60,000 nucleotides of DNA from Nymphaea colorata (taxonomy: Eukaryota > Streptophyta > Magnoliopsida > Nymphaeales > Nymphaeaceae): contig NC_045139.1 in the NCBI RefSeq assembly GCF_008831285.2, positions 2,180,704-2,240,703 on the forward strand, written 5' to 3'. A program made the position numbers and the translations under genes. The notes below the pieces were generated by a model that saw nothing but the letters and a program-made list of their open reading frames with translations, was not told the DNA's origin and did not search any database. Below, piece by piece: positions 1-10,932 of this stretch (positions within the stretch are counted from its first letter, which is position 1; every line of letters starts with the position of its first letter).

Positions 1-1547
1 TTAGGACGGTACAATATGTTCAGTCAGCTTGTGGTCGACTTGAACTTGCTTGTTAAAACTTGACTAAAAGCACTTGAGGTCAAATGTGTGCTCGAAATAT
101 TTTAAACAAGTCGAGTTCGAGTTGTAAGAACTCAACCTTTTTAAACACGACTTTGCTCAACAATATAATGAACGCTAAAATATAATGAAAGAATAGTTAA
201 ACGACTAGCAACGTAACTAGTTAAACAAGTTAAAAGAAAACGAGATAGGCTTCACCGAAGCAGAACTTTAGGTCCATTCTCTGATTTGGGTCTCTTTCTC
301 TCTTTTTCGTATTTCAAAGATATTGGAAAAAAGAGCTCTGCACCTGTTACTTTCTCAAGTAACAAAATATCTGGTGCACACTCGTCAGTAATGCAAGGGT
401 CAGATATTTTAAGCTAGTAGAAGTGGCCAGAAACAAGATCCAAATAAGGGAATTTTAACTGATCAGAGGCATCGGGACTTGGGCTCAGTCCAATCTTCGA
501 ATTGAGCATTAATAAGATTTGCCTTTATTTACCAAACCCAATTAACCAAAGTAAGACCTGTTTAAAGCAAAGATGTTTGTGACAAAGATTAGAATGTATG
601 AACCTTGACTGATAAGCTGCGGGAGGCGGGAGACTTTTGACTTATGAGCCACAAAATTCAATCGAAGGGATACTAGTTATAAAATTTTAAATTTTAAAGG
701 GCACCAATATATAAATGAAGAAATTTCTCTGAAATATCAACATGAAAATAGGAATTTTTTTGCAGGTCTGTAGGCTCAGTTGAGGAGCTCGATCCTTTTG
801 CCTCTGTTCTCGTTGATTTTACTGCTGTGTTGCTATCCTACTCTGTTTTGTTTATCAAGAGAACAGTGCCTTGTGATGCCTGCCGATTGATCCATGGTGC
901 TGCTGCTCTGAATTTTACACGGGTTTGAAGGTAGAGAAAGCACTTAAAGATCTCGAGACTACAATGGATGTGCATTATTTTCCTGCCAAAACAAAAGAAA
1001 TATGCACAAATGCGCTCACGTTTGAAGATGATGAATAAGTGACTGGAAAATTGAGTGTGCATTTGTTGTTTCACAAAATTTAAAGAGTTTTTAGTCAAAC
1101 CCCTTCTTAAAAAGAGTTACTTTGGAACGTTTCATTGTTGTAAATATCGGCTTGAGACCTGTCATTTTTCGAAGAAAGGGTATGGCAAAGGAGGCTGTAT
1201 GTATTTGGCCGATTCATTCTGCGGTTCCATCCATGTCTGCAAGGGCCTCATGAGCTTCATTTCAGTGAGCTCCAGGGACAGCATTCAAATGCGTACAGGT
1301 TCTTCTTCCCCAAATGCAAATTAACCAACTGAAGAGCAGAAGTGGATGAGTAGGAGTTCATAGGCTATTATTAAACTTGTTCCCTGCGTTTTTCCCACCT
1401 TCCTTCTTGTGTTTACCAAATCTAACGAAAATTCAGGTAGAGAGCAACGATAGGACCATGAAATATTCCACCAAAATTTGCCCAGAAGTGAGGAGTATGG
1501 TTGCGTGAACGAGCGCCCTGCAGTTCCATGGTGGCCTCATAGTTGAG
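1..1547. other. Intergenic upstream module of unit 1 (no gene)
   Basis: No convincing gene. The first ~245 bases are a degenerate arm rich in CTCGAG/GAGTTCGAG-type words that reappears at 15.1-15.24 kb and at 50.95-52.13 kb. Bases ~290-760 (for example the stretch around 350-420) are clearly the same sequence as 52.22-52.70 kb, and a more diverged copy lies at 32.5-33.0 kb. A further shared segment at ~765-1030 recurs at 33.24-33.55 kb and 52.70-52.88 kb. These repeats show that the non-coding DNA was duplicated along with the TNL genes. The short ORFs here are not conserved in frame between copies. Confidence 0.6.
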
Positions 1548-1559
1548 TTATAGAGCTAA

Positions 1560-1757
1560 AAGAAAAGTCAAAACAACAATATTCTCAAGATGAAAGCCGT
1601 CAGGCAATGAATCCAGGTTTTCTGCTCTCCATTCCAACCATCTAAGAGTCCTGGGAATGTTTTCCCATTTACCTTCCCGTCTCGCACTCCCCAATTGGAG
1701 CTCTCTGAGTTGGGACATGGATGAAAAATACTGCGTCCACACACATTGGATCTCCAA
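1560..1757 (-). pseudogene. TNL exon-3-like LRR fragment, antisense relic
   Basis: The minus strand reads F-SSMSQLRELQLG, then PRTLRWLEWR, then LDSLPDGFHLENIVVL. This is the layout of the TNL exon-3 segment just after NB-ARC (compare [20 protein letters not shown] and SDFNLENLVILDL in the intact units). Only about 65 residues survive, with no flanking NBS and no LRR exon. The wording is clearly different from the four plus-strand units, so it derives from another TNL lineage rather than from a simple inversion of a neighbour. It is too short to act as a receptor. Confidence 0.7.
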
Positions 1758-4092
1758 CCTCAGAATAGAGTTTGGATTACTTCAATATCATTTTCTCCCT
1801 GCATTTTAAATTTGATGGACGATTAAACAGATGAAATTAGTTTCTTTTCATAATGAGAAACATGGGTTCCAACATTTTAGAAACAAAGCTATAGAACACA
1901 ACCTTTTTACCAACTTTTTTAAGTTACCCGCAGCTGCCCTCTAAGGCTCCGTCGATCGAACAGCGCAAGCTAATAATGCATGGGAAAGTTCCTACAACCG
2001 GCCGCTGAGGAACACAGTGCTGGCGGCTAGCAGATGGCATTCTTTTCTCCTGAATCGATCTACCGACAATTCAAACAAAAAACGGCAAGTCGTGGAAAAT
2101 GCATGGAAGCAAAGGCAGTGGAAGAAGAATGATTGTCCTTTAAAGGATCTCTTCATCTTTTTTTATTGCATCTTTGTTGGAAATTAAAGTGGGCTGCCCT
2201 TCCCCTTTAGCATATTCCAAGCTACAATTATTCGTGTCACTTTATGCCAAACTTTATGCCAAACGGCCTACTAAACAATATTCTTCCTGAAAGATATTTA
2301 TATAAATTGTAACATGTAATAATATTCCACGCTACAATTATTCTTGTCCCTTTCCCAGACCGACTTAAAGTTTCCCCCGTCAGCTTTGTGGACTGAAACA
2401 TGAATGGGCTCCAAACGATAAATGTTCAATAGGTTGGGCGCACTAGTATACTTGTTTAACGAAGTATAGATTGAAAGAAGATAGAGAGAAGTTATATATT
2501 GATTGCTTTTAAGGGGCACCGAATGGGTTACTATTTAAGGTACCTTTGACTTGACGTCTGGCTCTCCCTTAAAAGCATGAAAGGTATTGACATTGATTCG
2601 TGAGACACACAATTTGATATTATGCTGTTCATTATTGATGCACTATTCCATAGTAAGAAGGACACAAAGGAACACATTTTCCTTATAGTTCTAGTTCCAT
2701 TGATCCTTGCACTCCATTTTTTATCCTCTCAATGCATGGAGCAAATTATTCTCAGATCGATATGTGTACAACTATGATGCGTTTTCTGTATGGCTAGTAA
2801 AACATATATATATTGTCTATTGCATATATAAAGACTCTTAGATACTGTCAATTACTGACTATTTGAATGATTGGTTTTTCATAAAAATACCTAATTTATT
2901 AGGTTTTTCAATATCATTTGAATCATACAAACAAAAAAATGTCAGTTGATCACCAAGCTTTTTACACACTTAAAAATGACCTTTTACATGAATATAAACA
3001 AAAAAAAATGTCCAATACCAGTGTGACTGCTCTGTTCAATTTAAAACATGGCTCTCAAGATCCTCGGTTAACTCTCCTGTAAGTTGCATGCTTTTTGTTT
3101 CATGTAGCAAATGTTTTTTTGGTTTTAGGGTTATTTAGCCTCGGTCCTCTTACCCTATGAGACGTTTCAAAAGAAATTTTAGGAGAAGGGTCGGTTGTTT
3201 GAGAGAGATTTTTTTTTATCCCAATCGCTCAAACCTAAAGTTCCAAACTCTTAGTCTTAGGGTAGAATATTAGAAATACCGAAAATCAGGGTGCCTTTTT
3301 GTATTTTGTTTTTCTTTATATAAAAGTAGGCACCAACAACTCGTGCTTTTCCATCATGCCATCCACGCGAATAAAAACGGTGGAAAAAGAATCGTTTCCA
3401 TGACTCTCTCTGCTGGGTTGGTGGTTTTTTTTTTTCTAAATAGGCACTAGAAATATGGATTTTACCTATAGAACCCCAAACCTTGTTATAGCAGAAAAGA
3501 GGGGATGGAGAAAATGTAACCGTACAAAATAAAAAAAAAAGGACGGAACAAGACACAAGACTAAAACTTGGGAAACATTGTGGGAAGCAGGAGAAAATGA
3601 AATGCAGCAATTCTTCAGCCCGTAACATGAGTCTTCCTGAGTTATATATTATTTGAGGTACATTAGAATTAAACAGTTTATATTATTTGAGAATTTCTTT
3701 CCGGCGGTGTAGACCATATACATTATATTGCTTTAAAAATAAAACAATTTAAAGAATAAATTTGCACCAGAAAGTGAATTTTATATGTACTACAATGCAA
3801 ATTTAGATGGACAAGCCTTGTCTTTGTTAAATATCAACTTTCATGGTGCTCTACTTGAAATAATAGCTTTTTGACCGAAATTGAATTGAAGGGGTCCAGA
3901 GCAAAAGTTCTGATACACATCTTCATGGACATTTATTCGTGGGGTTACACTCAAGGATCTTAATTTAGCCCTTTTGCTATATCACGTCAAGTATTTGTGG
4001 GGTTTTACTCGAAGGATCTTAAATTTGCCCTTCTCGTCAATTCTACTTCTTTCTCTTGGTTGGTAGTGTTGGTGGTTAGAAAAGTTGCATAT
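1758..4092. other. Intergenic, AT-rich, duplicated at 15.9-17.97 kb
   Basis: No gene seen. Several stretches match the sequence before unit 2: 2490-2620 with 16.32-16.48 kb, 2640-2880 with 16.50-16.74 kb, 3200-3600 with 16.74-17.12 kb, and 3650-4090 with 17.43-17.97 kb. This supports duplication of a whole upstream module. The listed short ORFs are not preserved between copies. Confidence 0.55.
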
Positions 4093-4100
4093 TTTTACCA
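4020..4100 (+). promoter_or_regulatory. Degenerate 5' region homologous to the leader of units 5 and 6, displaced from its gene
   Basis: Bases ~4050-4100 (ending in ttttacca) align with the sequence directly upstream of the unit 5 and unit 6 start codons (34.99-35.04 kb and 54.09-54.14 kb). In unit 1 the homology stops at ttttacca and resumes only at 4780, so ~680 bp separates the old leader from the ATG. The same break occurs before unit 2 (17975-17982 and 19287-19294). Promoter function is inferred only from position and conservation; no TATA box is assigned. Confidence 0.4.
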
Positions 4101-4779
4101 CTTTACTCGAGTTAAACAATAAACGAATCGAGTTCAAGCTCGATTTTATGTAGTCGAGCTGAGCTCAAGCTTGCTGTAAGGAGCTCGACTCGAGTTTGAC
4201 CTAAGCTCAAACTTGAGTTTTCTAGTCAAAAACTCGAGCTCGACTCGGTTGGTGTGCAGCCCTCCTACTACATACCCATGGATTTACAAAATAATGAGGA
4301 TCTTAACTCTACAGTGTGTACGTCGGCGACTTACTGTGAGCACCGGTATTTGTTACATATTCAAAACAGGTCGGCTATCCTCGATCAGCATCGTTTTCTG
4401 AAGGGATGGACACATCCAATTATTTTTTGGAATTGAGGATAAATTTAAAAAACTGAAAAAAATAAATGATGAATTATAAATAATTAACAAATTGAAGACT
4501 ATATATTACAGAATCGTTCTTCTAATGTGGCCTGCAACTGTGTAGTACTCCTTCAAACAATGCTATCAGAAATGTCGTAAACGATCTGTCTTAGAATCAA
4601 ATCGGTGAAACCGGTGGCAAACCGATTGATTTTATTTGGTGGCCTATTCAAGAGCAGCACGTGCCGCCACTTTTAGATTTATTAAGAATAGTAGTGTCGC
4701 TTTTAAAAGGAATCTTTAAAGGTGCACCAGAAGTTTTATGAATGGCAAATATATGTTGTTAGAAAAAAATGCTCAACCA
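4101..4779. mobile_element. Insertion-like segment between old leader and ATG of unit 1
   Basis: The segment is flanked by an 8-bp direct repeat, ttttacca (4093-4100 and 4780-4787). In units 5 and 6 this word occurs once and the sequence is continuous. The left ~160 bp is a CTCGAG-rich arm ending near gtgtgcagccct. The remainder (~4370-4650) also occurs at 53.5-53.84 kb, upstream of the leader in unit 6, so the history may be a rearrangement rather than a clean transposition. No terminal inverted repeat is obvious. The homologous segment before unit 2 is 17983-19286. Confidence 0.4.
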
Positions 4780-5700
4780 TTTTACCATCTTCCTTCTTGG
4801 TTCTCCTCGCTAAGATCAGGAAGATGATGATCTTTGCAGCTTTATTTGTAGTACTCTCCATCACCGTTCTCCTTCGTCAAGTCTTCCTTCAGAGAATCAA
4901 GGATTTCTTGCAGCAAGATGCCCTCCCCATTCTTTTGAGGCAATTTCCTGCCAACCAAAGTGGTAATGGAGGAATTGGAGGAAACATGGACGCAGGGGAA
5001 GCGGTATTGGAGCCATCGACACCTTCGCCGTCTTCACCAAGAGCTGGTGGATCTGAGTTCGACGTGTTTCTCAGCTTCAGAGGCGAAGACACCCGAAAGG
5101 GTTTCACTGCGCATCTTCATGATGGACTCGAGGAGCGTGGTATTTCCACCTTCATGGACTGCGAGAAGTTGGAAAAGGGAGAGGAGATCAACAAGTTGTT
5201 GGAATACATAGAGAAGTCCAAGATCTTTGTCCCCATCTTTTCCAAACGCTTTGCAGAATCGAAATGGTGCTTGAAAGAGGTGACCAAAAGTGTGGAGTGC
5301 CGGAAGGAGATAATTCCGGTGTTCTTTGGTGTGGAAGCTTCCGACGTCCGCAACCAGGGCGGCCCCTTCAAATCTGCATTTAAGGATCATCAATCCAACA
5401 AGGACCAAGAGGAGGTGATTGAATGGATGGAAGCATTGAAGAAAGTCGGAAATATCTCTGGCTTCACTCTCAAAGACATGAATGGGTACCTCTCTTTCTC
5501 TCTCCCTCTCTCTCAACAATTAAAGTTTAATAGCCTCTCTCTTTCTTTCCCTCTCTCTCCCAGTTTAAAGTCTAACCTGGCGGATGCATGTTGTCCATAG
5601 CTTTAGATCTTGTTTTCTTTAAAATCATTATCTTATCAGCTATATTAATCAAATGCATCCTTCACTATTAGAGTTTCTCAAATTCATCTTCTTCTACTTA

Positions 5701-6887
5701 GGTAGTGTTTGATGGGCCATAAATTTCATGTAACACAAAAAACATTTTTCAAATTTTCAAAATTTTTCCTCCTTAACAAACACAGAAATTTTATTTGGAA
5801 CATTGAAGCTGGAAATGGAAATATATTTTCGAAAAAATTTTTCCAGCCAAAGTGGTGGAAATTTTTTTTCAGAAATTATTTTTAACCGTTAGGAGGAAGA
5901 AGGGACGAAGGAATGAGGGAGGAGGAAGAAGGGAAGGAGGGAGAAAGAAGAAGGGAAGGAGGGAGGAAGAAGGAAGCGAGAGATGAGGAATAACGGAAGA
6001 AAGGAAAGAGGGAGGAGGAAGAAAGGAAGGCGGGAGGAGGAAAGAGGGAGGCGAGAGGAGGAAGAAGGGAAGGAGGGAAGGCGGGAGGAGGAAAAAGGGA
6101 GTGAGAGAGCGAAAAGGGAGGCGAAGGAAAAAGGGAAGGAGGAAGAAGGGAGCGAGGGAGAAAGAAGGGAAGTTGAACTCTGCCGCTCTGTTTCAGGAGC
6201 TACTTGCGTGTGACAATGATTTTGGATCTCAACGCGATTTTCCTGTGTAGCTCCATTGGACGTGAAATTTGGAGCGTCCACTCCTCAGCTTGTTGTCGAC
6301 CTATTGTTAAATTTTCAGGCAAATCGGGGCTGTATGTGATTTTTAAAAAATCTACGAGTGAGGATGACTCCTGTCTGCCTCCTGAACACCTGTGACAGAC
6401 ATTTTCTACTACGAGACAACATCTGATCAGGCTGAGCACGATTCTTGTGTGAAGCTCACTTGAAGCCGATCTTCTGAGCCTCCAATCCCCAACATCTTAG
6501 CAAACTCCAAACCAAATTTCAGATTAATCGGAAGCCAAACGGATTTTGTAAAAATATGCGAGTCGTCCCTGCTCCTCCCTGCTCCTGAGCACCTCCTATT
6601 GCTCCTGAGCACCTCCCTTCTTCCTCCTTCCCTTTTTCCTCCACCTCCCTTCTTCCTCCTCCTTCCTTCCCTTCTTCCTCCTCACTCCTTCTCTTCTTCC
6701 TCTCCCTCCCTTCTTCTTCCCTCGCTCCCTTATTTCCCTAAACCTGAGAATATATTTCTATTTCATCAAACTAAGAAAATAAATTTTTGAAAATTTATTT
6801 TTCAGTCATCACACACACATCAAAATTAAAAATAAGAACGATTTTTTTATTCCATTTTTCCAAGATTTCCAGCCATCAAACACTACC
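5701..6887. mobile_element. Tourist/Harbinger-like TIR element in intron 1 of unit 1
   Basis: Perfect 15-bp terminal inverted repeats (ggtagtgtttgatgg) bound a 1,187-bp insert, flanked by TTA at 5698-5700 and 6888-6890. Introns of units 2, 5 and 6 hold the uninterrupted site (…acttaattactttac… type), so the boundaries are exact. A 3-bp TTA duplication with GG…GTTTG termini is typical of PIF/Harbinger (Tourist-like) elements. The interior is a polypurine tract (~5893-6170, GGAGGAAGAAG type) opposed by a polypyrimidine tract (~6600-6730), so the arms could form a loop. There is no transposase ORF; the element is non-autonomous. Confidence 0.85.
5893..6170. repeat. Polypurine tract (GGA/GAA-rich)
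   Basis: About 280 bases are almost entirely A and G, inside the intron-1 element. A shorter polypyrimidine tract at 6600-6730 is partly complementary to it. Apparent ORFs across it encode only Arg/Glu/Gly/Lys or Ser/Phe/Leu/Pro low complexity and are not genes. Confidence 0.85.
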
Positions 6888-9800
6888 TTAATTACTTTGC
6901 TTAATTTACGGGGACATATCCTTAAAGCTACTAACAGTTAAAGTGAGACAATTTAAGATGTGATTTTTGTGTTGAAAAAACTTAATTAAACAATTAACCA
7001 AAAAAAAAAATCATGTTTCCCCAAAAAGCATGCATCAGATTTTAAGAGAAATCTAAAATTAACTGACACACTTTTTTCTTTTTAAATTTTCTTAATTGCC
7101 AATGAACAGAAGATTATTTGATCACTTTTCGAGTTCTTGCTTATAAAAATTACATGCACGCCATTAGCTTCCCTGGAAAATGTTTATAAATATTTAAAAT
7201 GTACTATTTATGTATCATCGGAGAGTACTTGACCGCAAAGTAGCTAGTCCTTTTCCAGAGACCAACTTAATATAACTCAAATGTTTATTTGCGTGAACCA
7301 GAGGAGACTTACGGATGAGTGGGACCAAACATTCAAACAAATGGATGAATGCGGAAAACTGATCAAAGAAAGGTGTTAATTAACTGAATGAAGCATATTA
7401 TGGAAAGACCTTTTCAGTATAAACAATGAATAAATACACGTATGCAGATATTCATATTGGATCTGCTAAAGGAGCATCACAAATTCATTTTTTCTATTGT
7501 TCATGGTTTGTCATGCATGGGAGAAATTAATACTTGCAGGGATGAGGCAAAGCTAAAGCGTGCTGTCATTGAGAAAGTGTCAGCCAAACTAAACAAGAAG
7601 CCATTCGAAGTCGCAAAGCATCCAGTCGGAATTGAAACTCGTGTTAATGACGTGAAGAAAATGTTGGAGAATGGAGGCAATATGAATGGTGTTCATGTGG
7701 TTGGCATCCATGGTATGGGGGTCTTGGAAAAACAACCATTGCCAAGGCTGTTTACAATGAGTTAGCCGAAGGCTTCAATGGCGCCACCTGCTTCATTTCA
7801 AATGTAAGGGAAAATGCTGGACAACCCAATGGATTGGTCAACTTACAAAAACAGTTCATTGGTGACGTCTTGAAAGAAAAAAACGCATCCTTAGGTGATG
7901 TTGCACAAGGAAAAATTATGATCAAAGGCAGGGCCAGTAGTAAAAGGGTTCTACTTATCTTAGATGACGTAGATTCAGGAGAACAACTTGATGCATTGGC
8001 TGGTGGGAGAGATTGGTTTGGCTCAGGAAGCGTGATCATAATCACAACTAGAGATGAGGGGGTACTGCTAGCCCACGACGTGAAACAAGATGAAATTTAC
8101 AAGCCACAAGAACTGAATGAAGATCTGTCGCGAGAGTTATTCATGCTTCATGCATTTGACGGTGAATTACCACAAGGAGAGTACGTCGAGTTATCAAACG
8201 AATTTGTTGGAGCAGCTGGTGGGCTGCCATTAACCCTCGAAGTGATCGGATCGCTTTTGTCCAAGAAGGATGTACAAGAGTGGAAAGATACATTAGAGAA
8301 GCTGAAAACGATTCCCCGCTACGAAGTCCAACAGAGATTGAAGCTAAGCTACGACAGTTTAGATGACTTGGAGAAGAACATCTTTCTAGATATTTCATGC
8401 TTTTTTATTGGTTGGGGCAGAGAAAGAGCTAATTACATGTGGGAGGATTGTCGCTGGTGCCCCAGTGCAGCAATTAGGGTACTTGTACAAAGGTCTCTCG
8501 TAAAGATAGGTGAGGAAAGTCAGGAGTTCGAGATGCACGATCAAATACGAGACATGGGGAGAGCCATAGTTGATGAAGAGAGCTCCCGAAAGCTTCAGAA
8601 GAAGAGTAGGCTGTGGAATAACCAAGACTCTTGGGGTTTACTTCAAAGAAAGGTAAACATAATCTCTCTCTCTCCGGCTGTGTTAGGTGAAAAAATTTGG
8701 ACCGAAATTATTAATCTCATTTGAATCGGATCATAAAGTCGAAGTTCAATATCCGAGTGAGATCCACTGAAAATGTAGTCTCACTACATATAAACATCTG
8801 ATCTTAGATATGCTAGTCCAAATCTGAGTCCCAATCCAAATCCAACTCCATACAATTCAATTAATTGAATCCGGTAAAAGCTGGCCTACTCGAATCTGAG
8901 CCATTCTCACCCTGCATATGAGCGTGTCCTGCTGGTTTAGTTTCTTCGAGTTTAATGGTTAATTATTTGTCACTCTATGGTGCTTTTGTCACTTTTATGC
9001 TACTAACCCAAATTTCTTTTATAATTCTTTAACTCCATTGACTTTCCAAATACTTGAGTATTAGAAACACTTTTACTAAATTACTACGATATGCAGTTGT
9101 GGTCTAACAAGGCTAGGCACCATTTTGAAAAGCTCGTTAGTGTCTAATGGCTAACAGGTAACAGAAAGAGCAGAAAGGGCGGCGGCCTTGGTATCTAAAA
9201 CGAAGTACTCTGCAATTTTAGCAGTGAGAGTTGTTTCAATGTACATGTTCTGATTCCATTGTGTATGCTTTATTGAACTGGCAACTCGTGGACGTATCCA
9301 AGTTGACGGCCTCACGTCCTTAAGGCAAAGGCTACAAATCTTGGCCACGCACCATAAGTAAGGTATGAAAATTACTTTGCGTCTCTATTTTGTGCAGGTA
9401 CCAAGGGCTATTGATGCCGAAGGGATTCGGATACTGCGAAAGGGCGACCGGTTCAATAAAAATGATTGTGTTAGTGCCGAATGGTTTGAAAACATGCTCA
9501 ACCTGAGATATCTTCAAGCTGAAAATGTCAACTTCCAAGGCACGTTTCCATGTTTTCCTACAGATCTGAAATGGTTGCAGTTGGAAAGGTGCCACTTTGA
9601 CTCCCTGCCATCTGATTTTAATCTTGAGAATCTTGCCATCCTTGACCTCTCCGACATGGCCCCAACTCTTATAAACCAACTGTCATTGAGTTTGAAGGTC
9701 AGTATATTATGAGGGAGTAGTTCTGTTTTTCTTCTCTTGTCATATTCTAAATCTCATGATTTGTTCCCAATGGAAAATTTATTTTATGCATGCAGGCCTT

Positions 9801-10650
9801 TGAAAGATTGAGAGTTTTGTCACTTTGTGGAGTGGAAACAAAGATTACCCTTCATTTCATGAATATGCCTAGCTTGGTGAAATTGAAATTTGTAAATTGC
9901 TCAGGATTAACTACAATTGATGAATCAATCGGAAAACTCAAGAACTTAACACATTTAAGCACTCGCAGCTGTCGGCATCTACAAAAACTACCAGATTCAA
10001 TTTGGCGACTGAGTTCACTTGAGGCGCTTCATATTCGTCATTGTCACAAAGTTTCCTCTTTGCCAGAACGATTGGGAGAGTTGGGATCACTCAAGATGCT
10101 TGATCTTACAGCAACAAGTATAGAGAAGATACCTGATTCAATAGGACAACTTATAAATTTATGTGTGCTATGTATCGTTGAGTGTAAAAGACTATCAAGG
10201 TTACCTGATTCCATTTGCCAGTTACGCTCTCTGGAGATCCTTGATCTTCATGGTTGTCTTGGTTTGACCTCTTTGCCAGAGCGATTGGGAAAATTGGGAT
10301 CACTCGTGAAGCTTGATCTCAGTTGGACACAAATAGAGAAGGTACCTTGTTCAGTAGGGCAACTTAAAAACTTGCATCAGATGCTTATGTACTTTTGTCA
10401 AAGACTATTGAGGTTACCTGATTCTATTTGCCGGTTAAGTTCTCTTGAAGTGCTTGGCCTGGATAATTGCAATGAACTTTGTTCTATACCGGAAGGCTTA
10501 GGGGACATGAAGTCATTAAAGAAGATTGACCTTTCTTGGACTCGCATTGAGGTCATACCTGATTCTATTGGAGAGCTCACCGACCTTGTTGAGCTATCTT
10601 TATGTTGGTCAAAAAGCTTGGACAGCTTACCCGATTCCATTTGCAAGCTA

Positions 10651-10932
10651 AAGTTGTTGAAATCGCTTGACCTTACTGGGTGTCTTTCTCTCTGCTCCTT
10701 GCCAGAAAGACTAGGGGACATGGAGAAACTGGAGGTGCTTATTCTTGACAATACGAAAATAGAGATCATACCTGATTCAGTTTGCCATCTTAAGTTGTTG
10801 AAAAAGCTTGACCTTAATGAGTGTCTTTCTCTCTGCTCTTTGCCAGAAAGACTAGGGGACATGGAGAAACTGGAGAAACTTATTCTTGACAATACCGGAA
10901 TAGAGATCATACCTGATTCAATTGGACAGCTT
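10651..10932 (+). repeat. 141-bp tandem duplication (two LRRs) in unit 1 exon 4
   Basis: The segment beginning aagttgttgaaa at 10651 repeats from 10792 with a 141-bp (47-codon) period. Both copies read L-x-[37 protein letters not shown]. The other units have this pair once, so it is a unit-1-specific in-frame gain of two LRRs, as expected from unequal crossing-over. Confidence 0.85.

Noticed and set aside
838-1324. Short ORFs around 0.8-1.3 kb, and counterparts near 33.1-33.6 kb and 52.6-52.95 kb
   Set aside because: The DNA is conserved between copies but reading frames are not; no domain seen.
4722-4823. Extended N-terminus of unit 1 from an upstream ATG (34 extra residues)
   Set aside because: The upstream reading is not preserved in units 5 and 6, whereas the ATG at 4824 is present in all four units.
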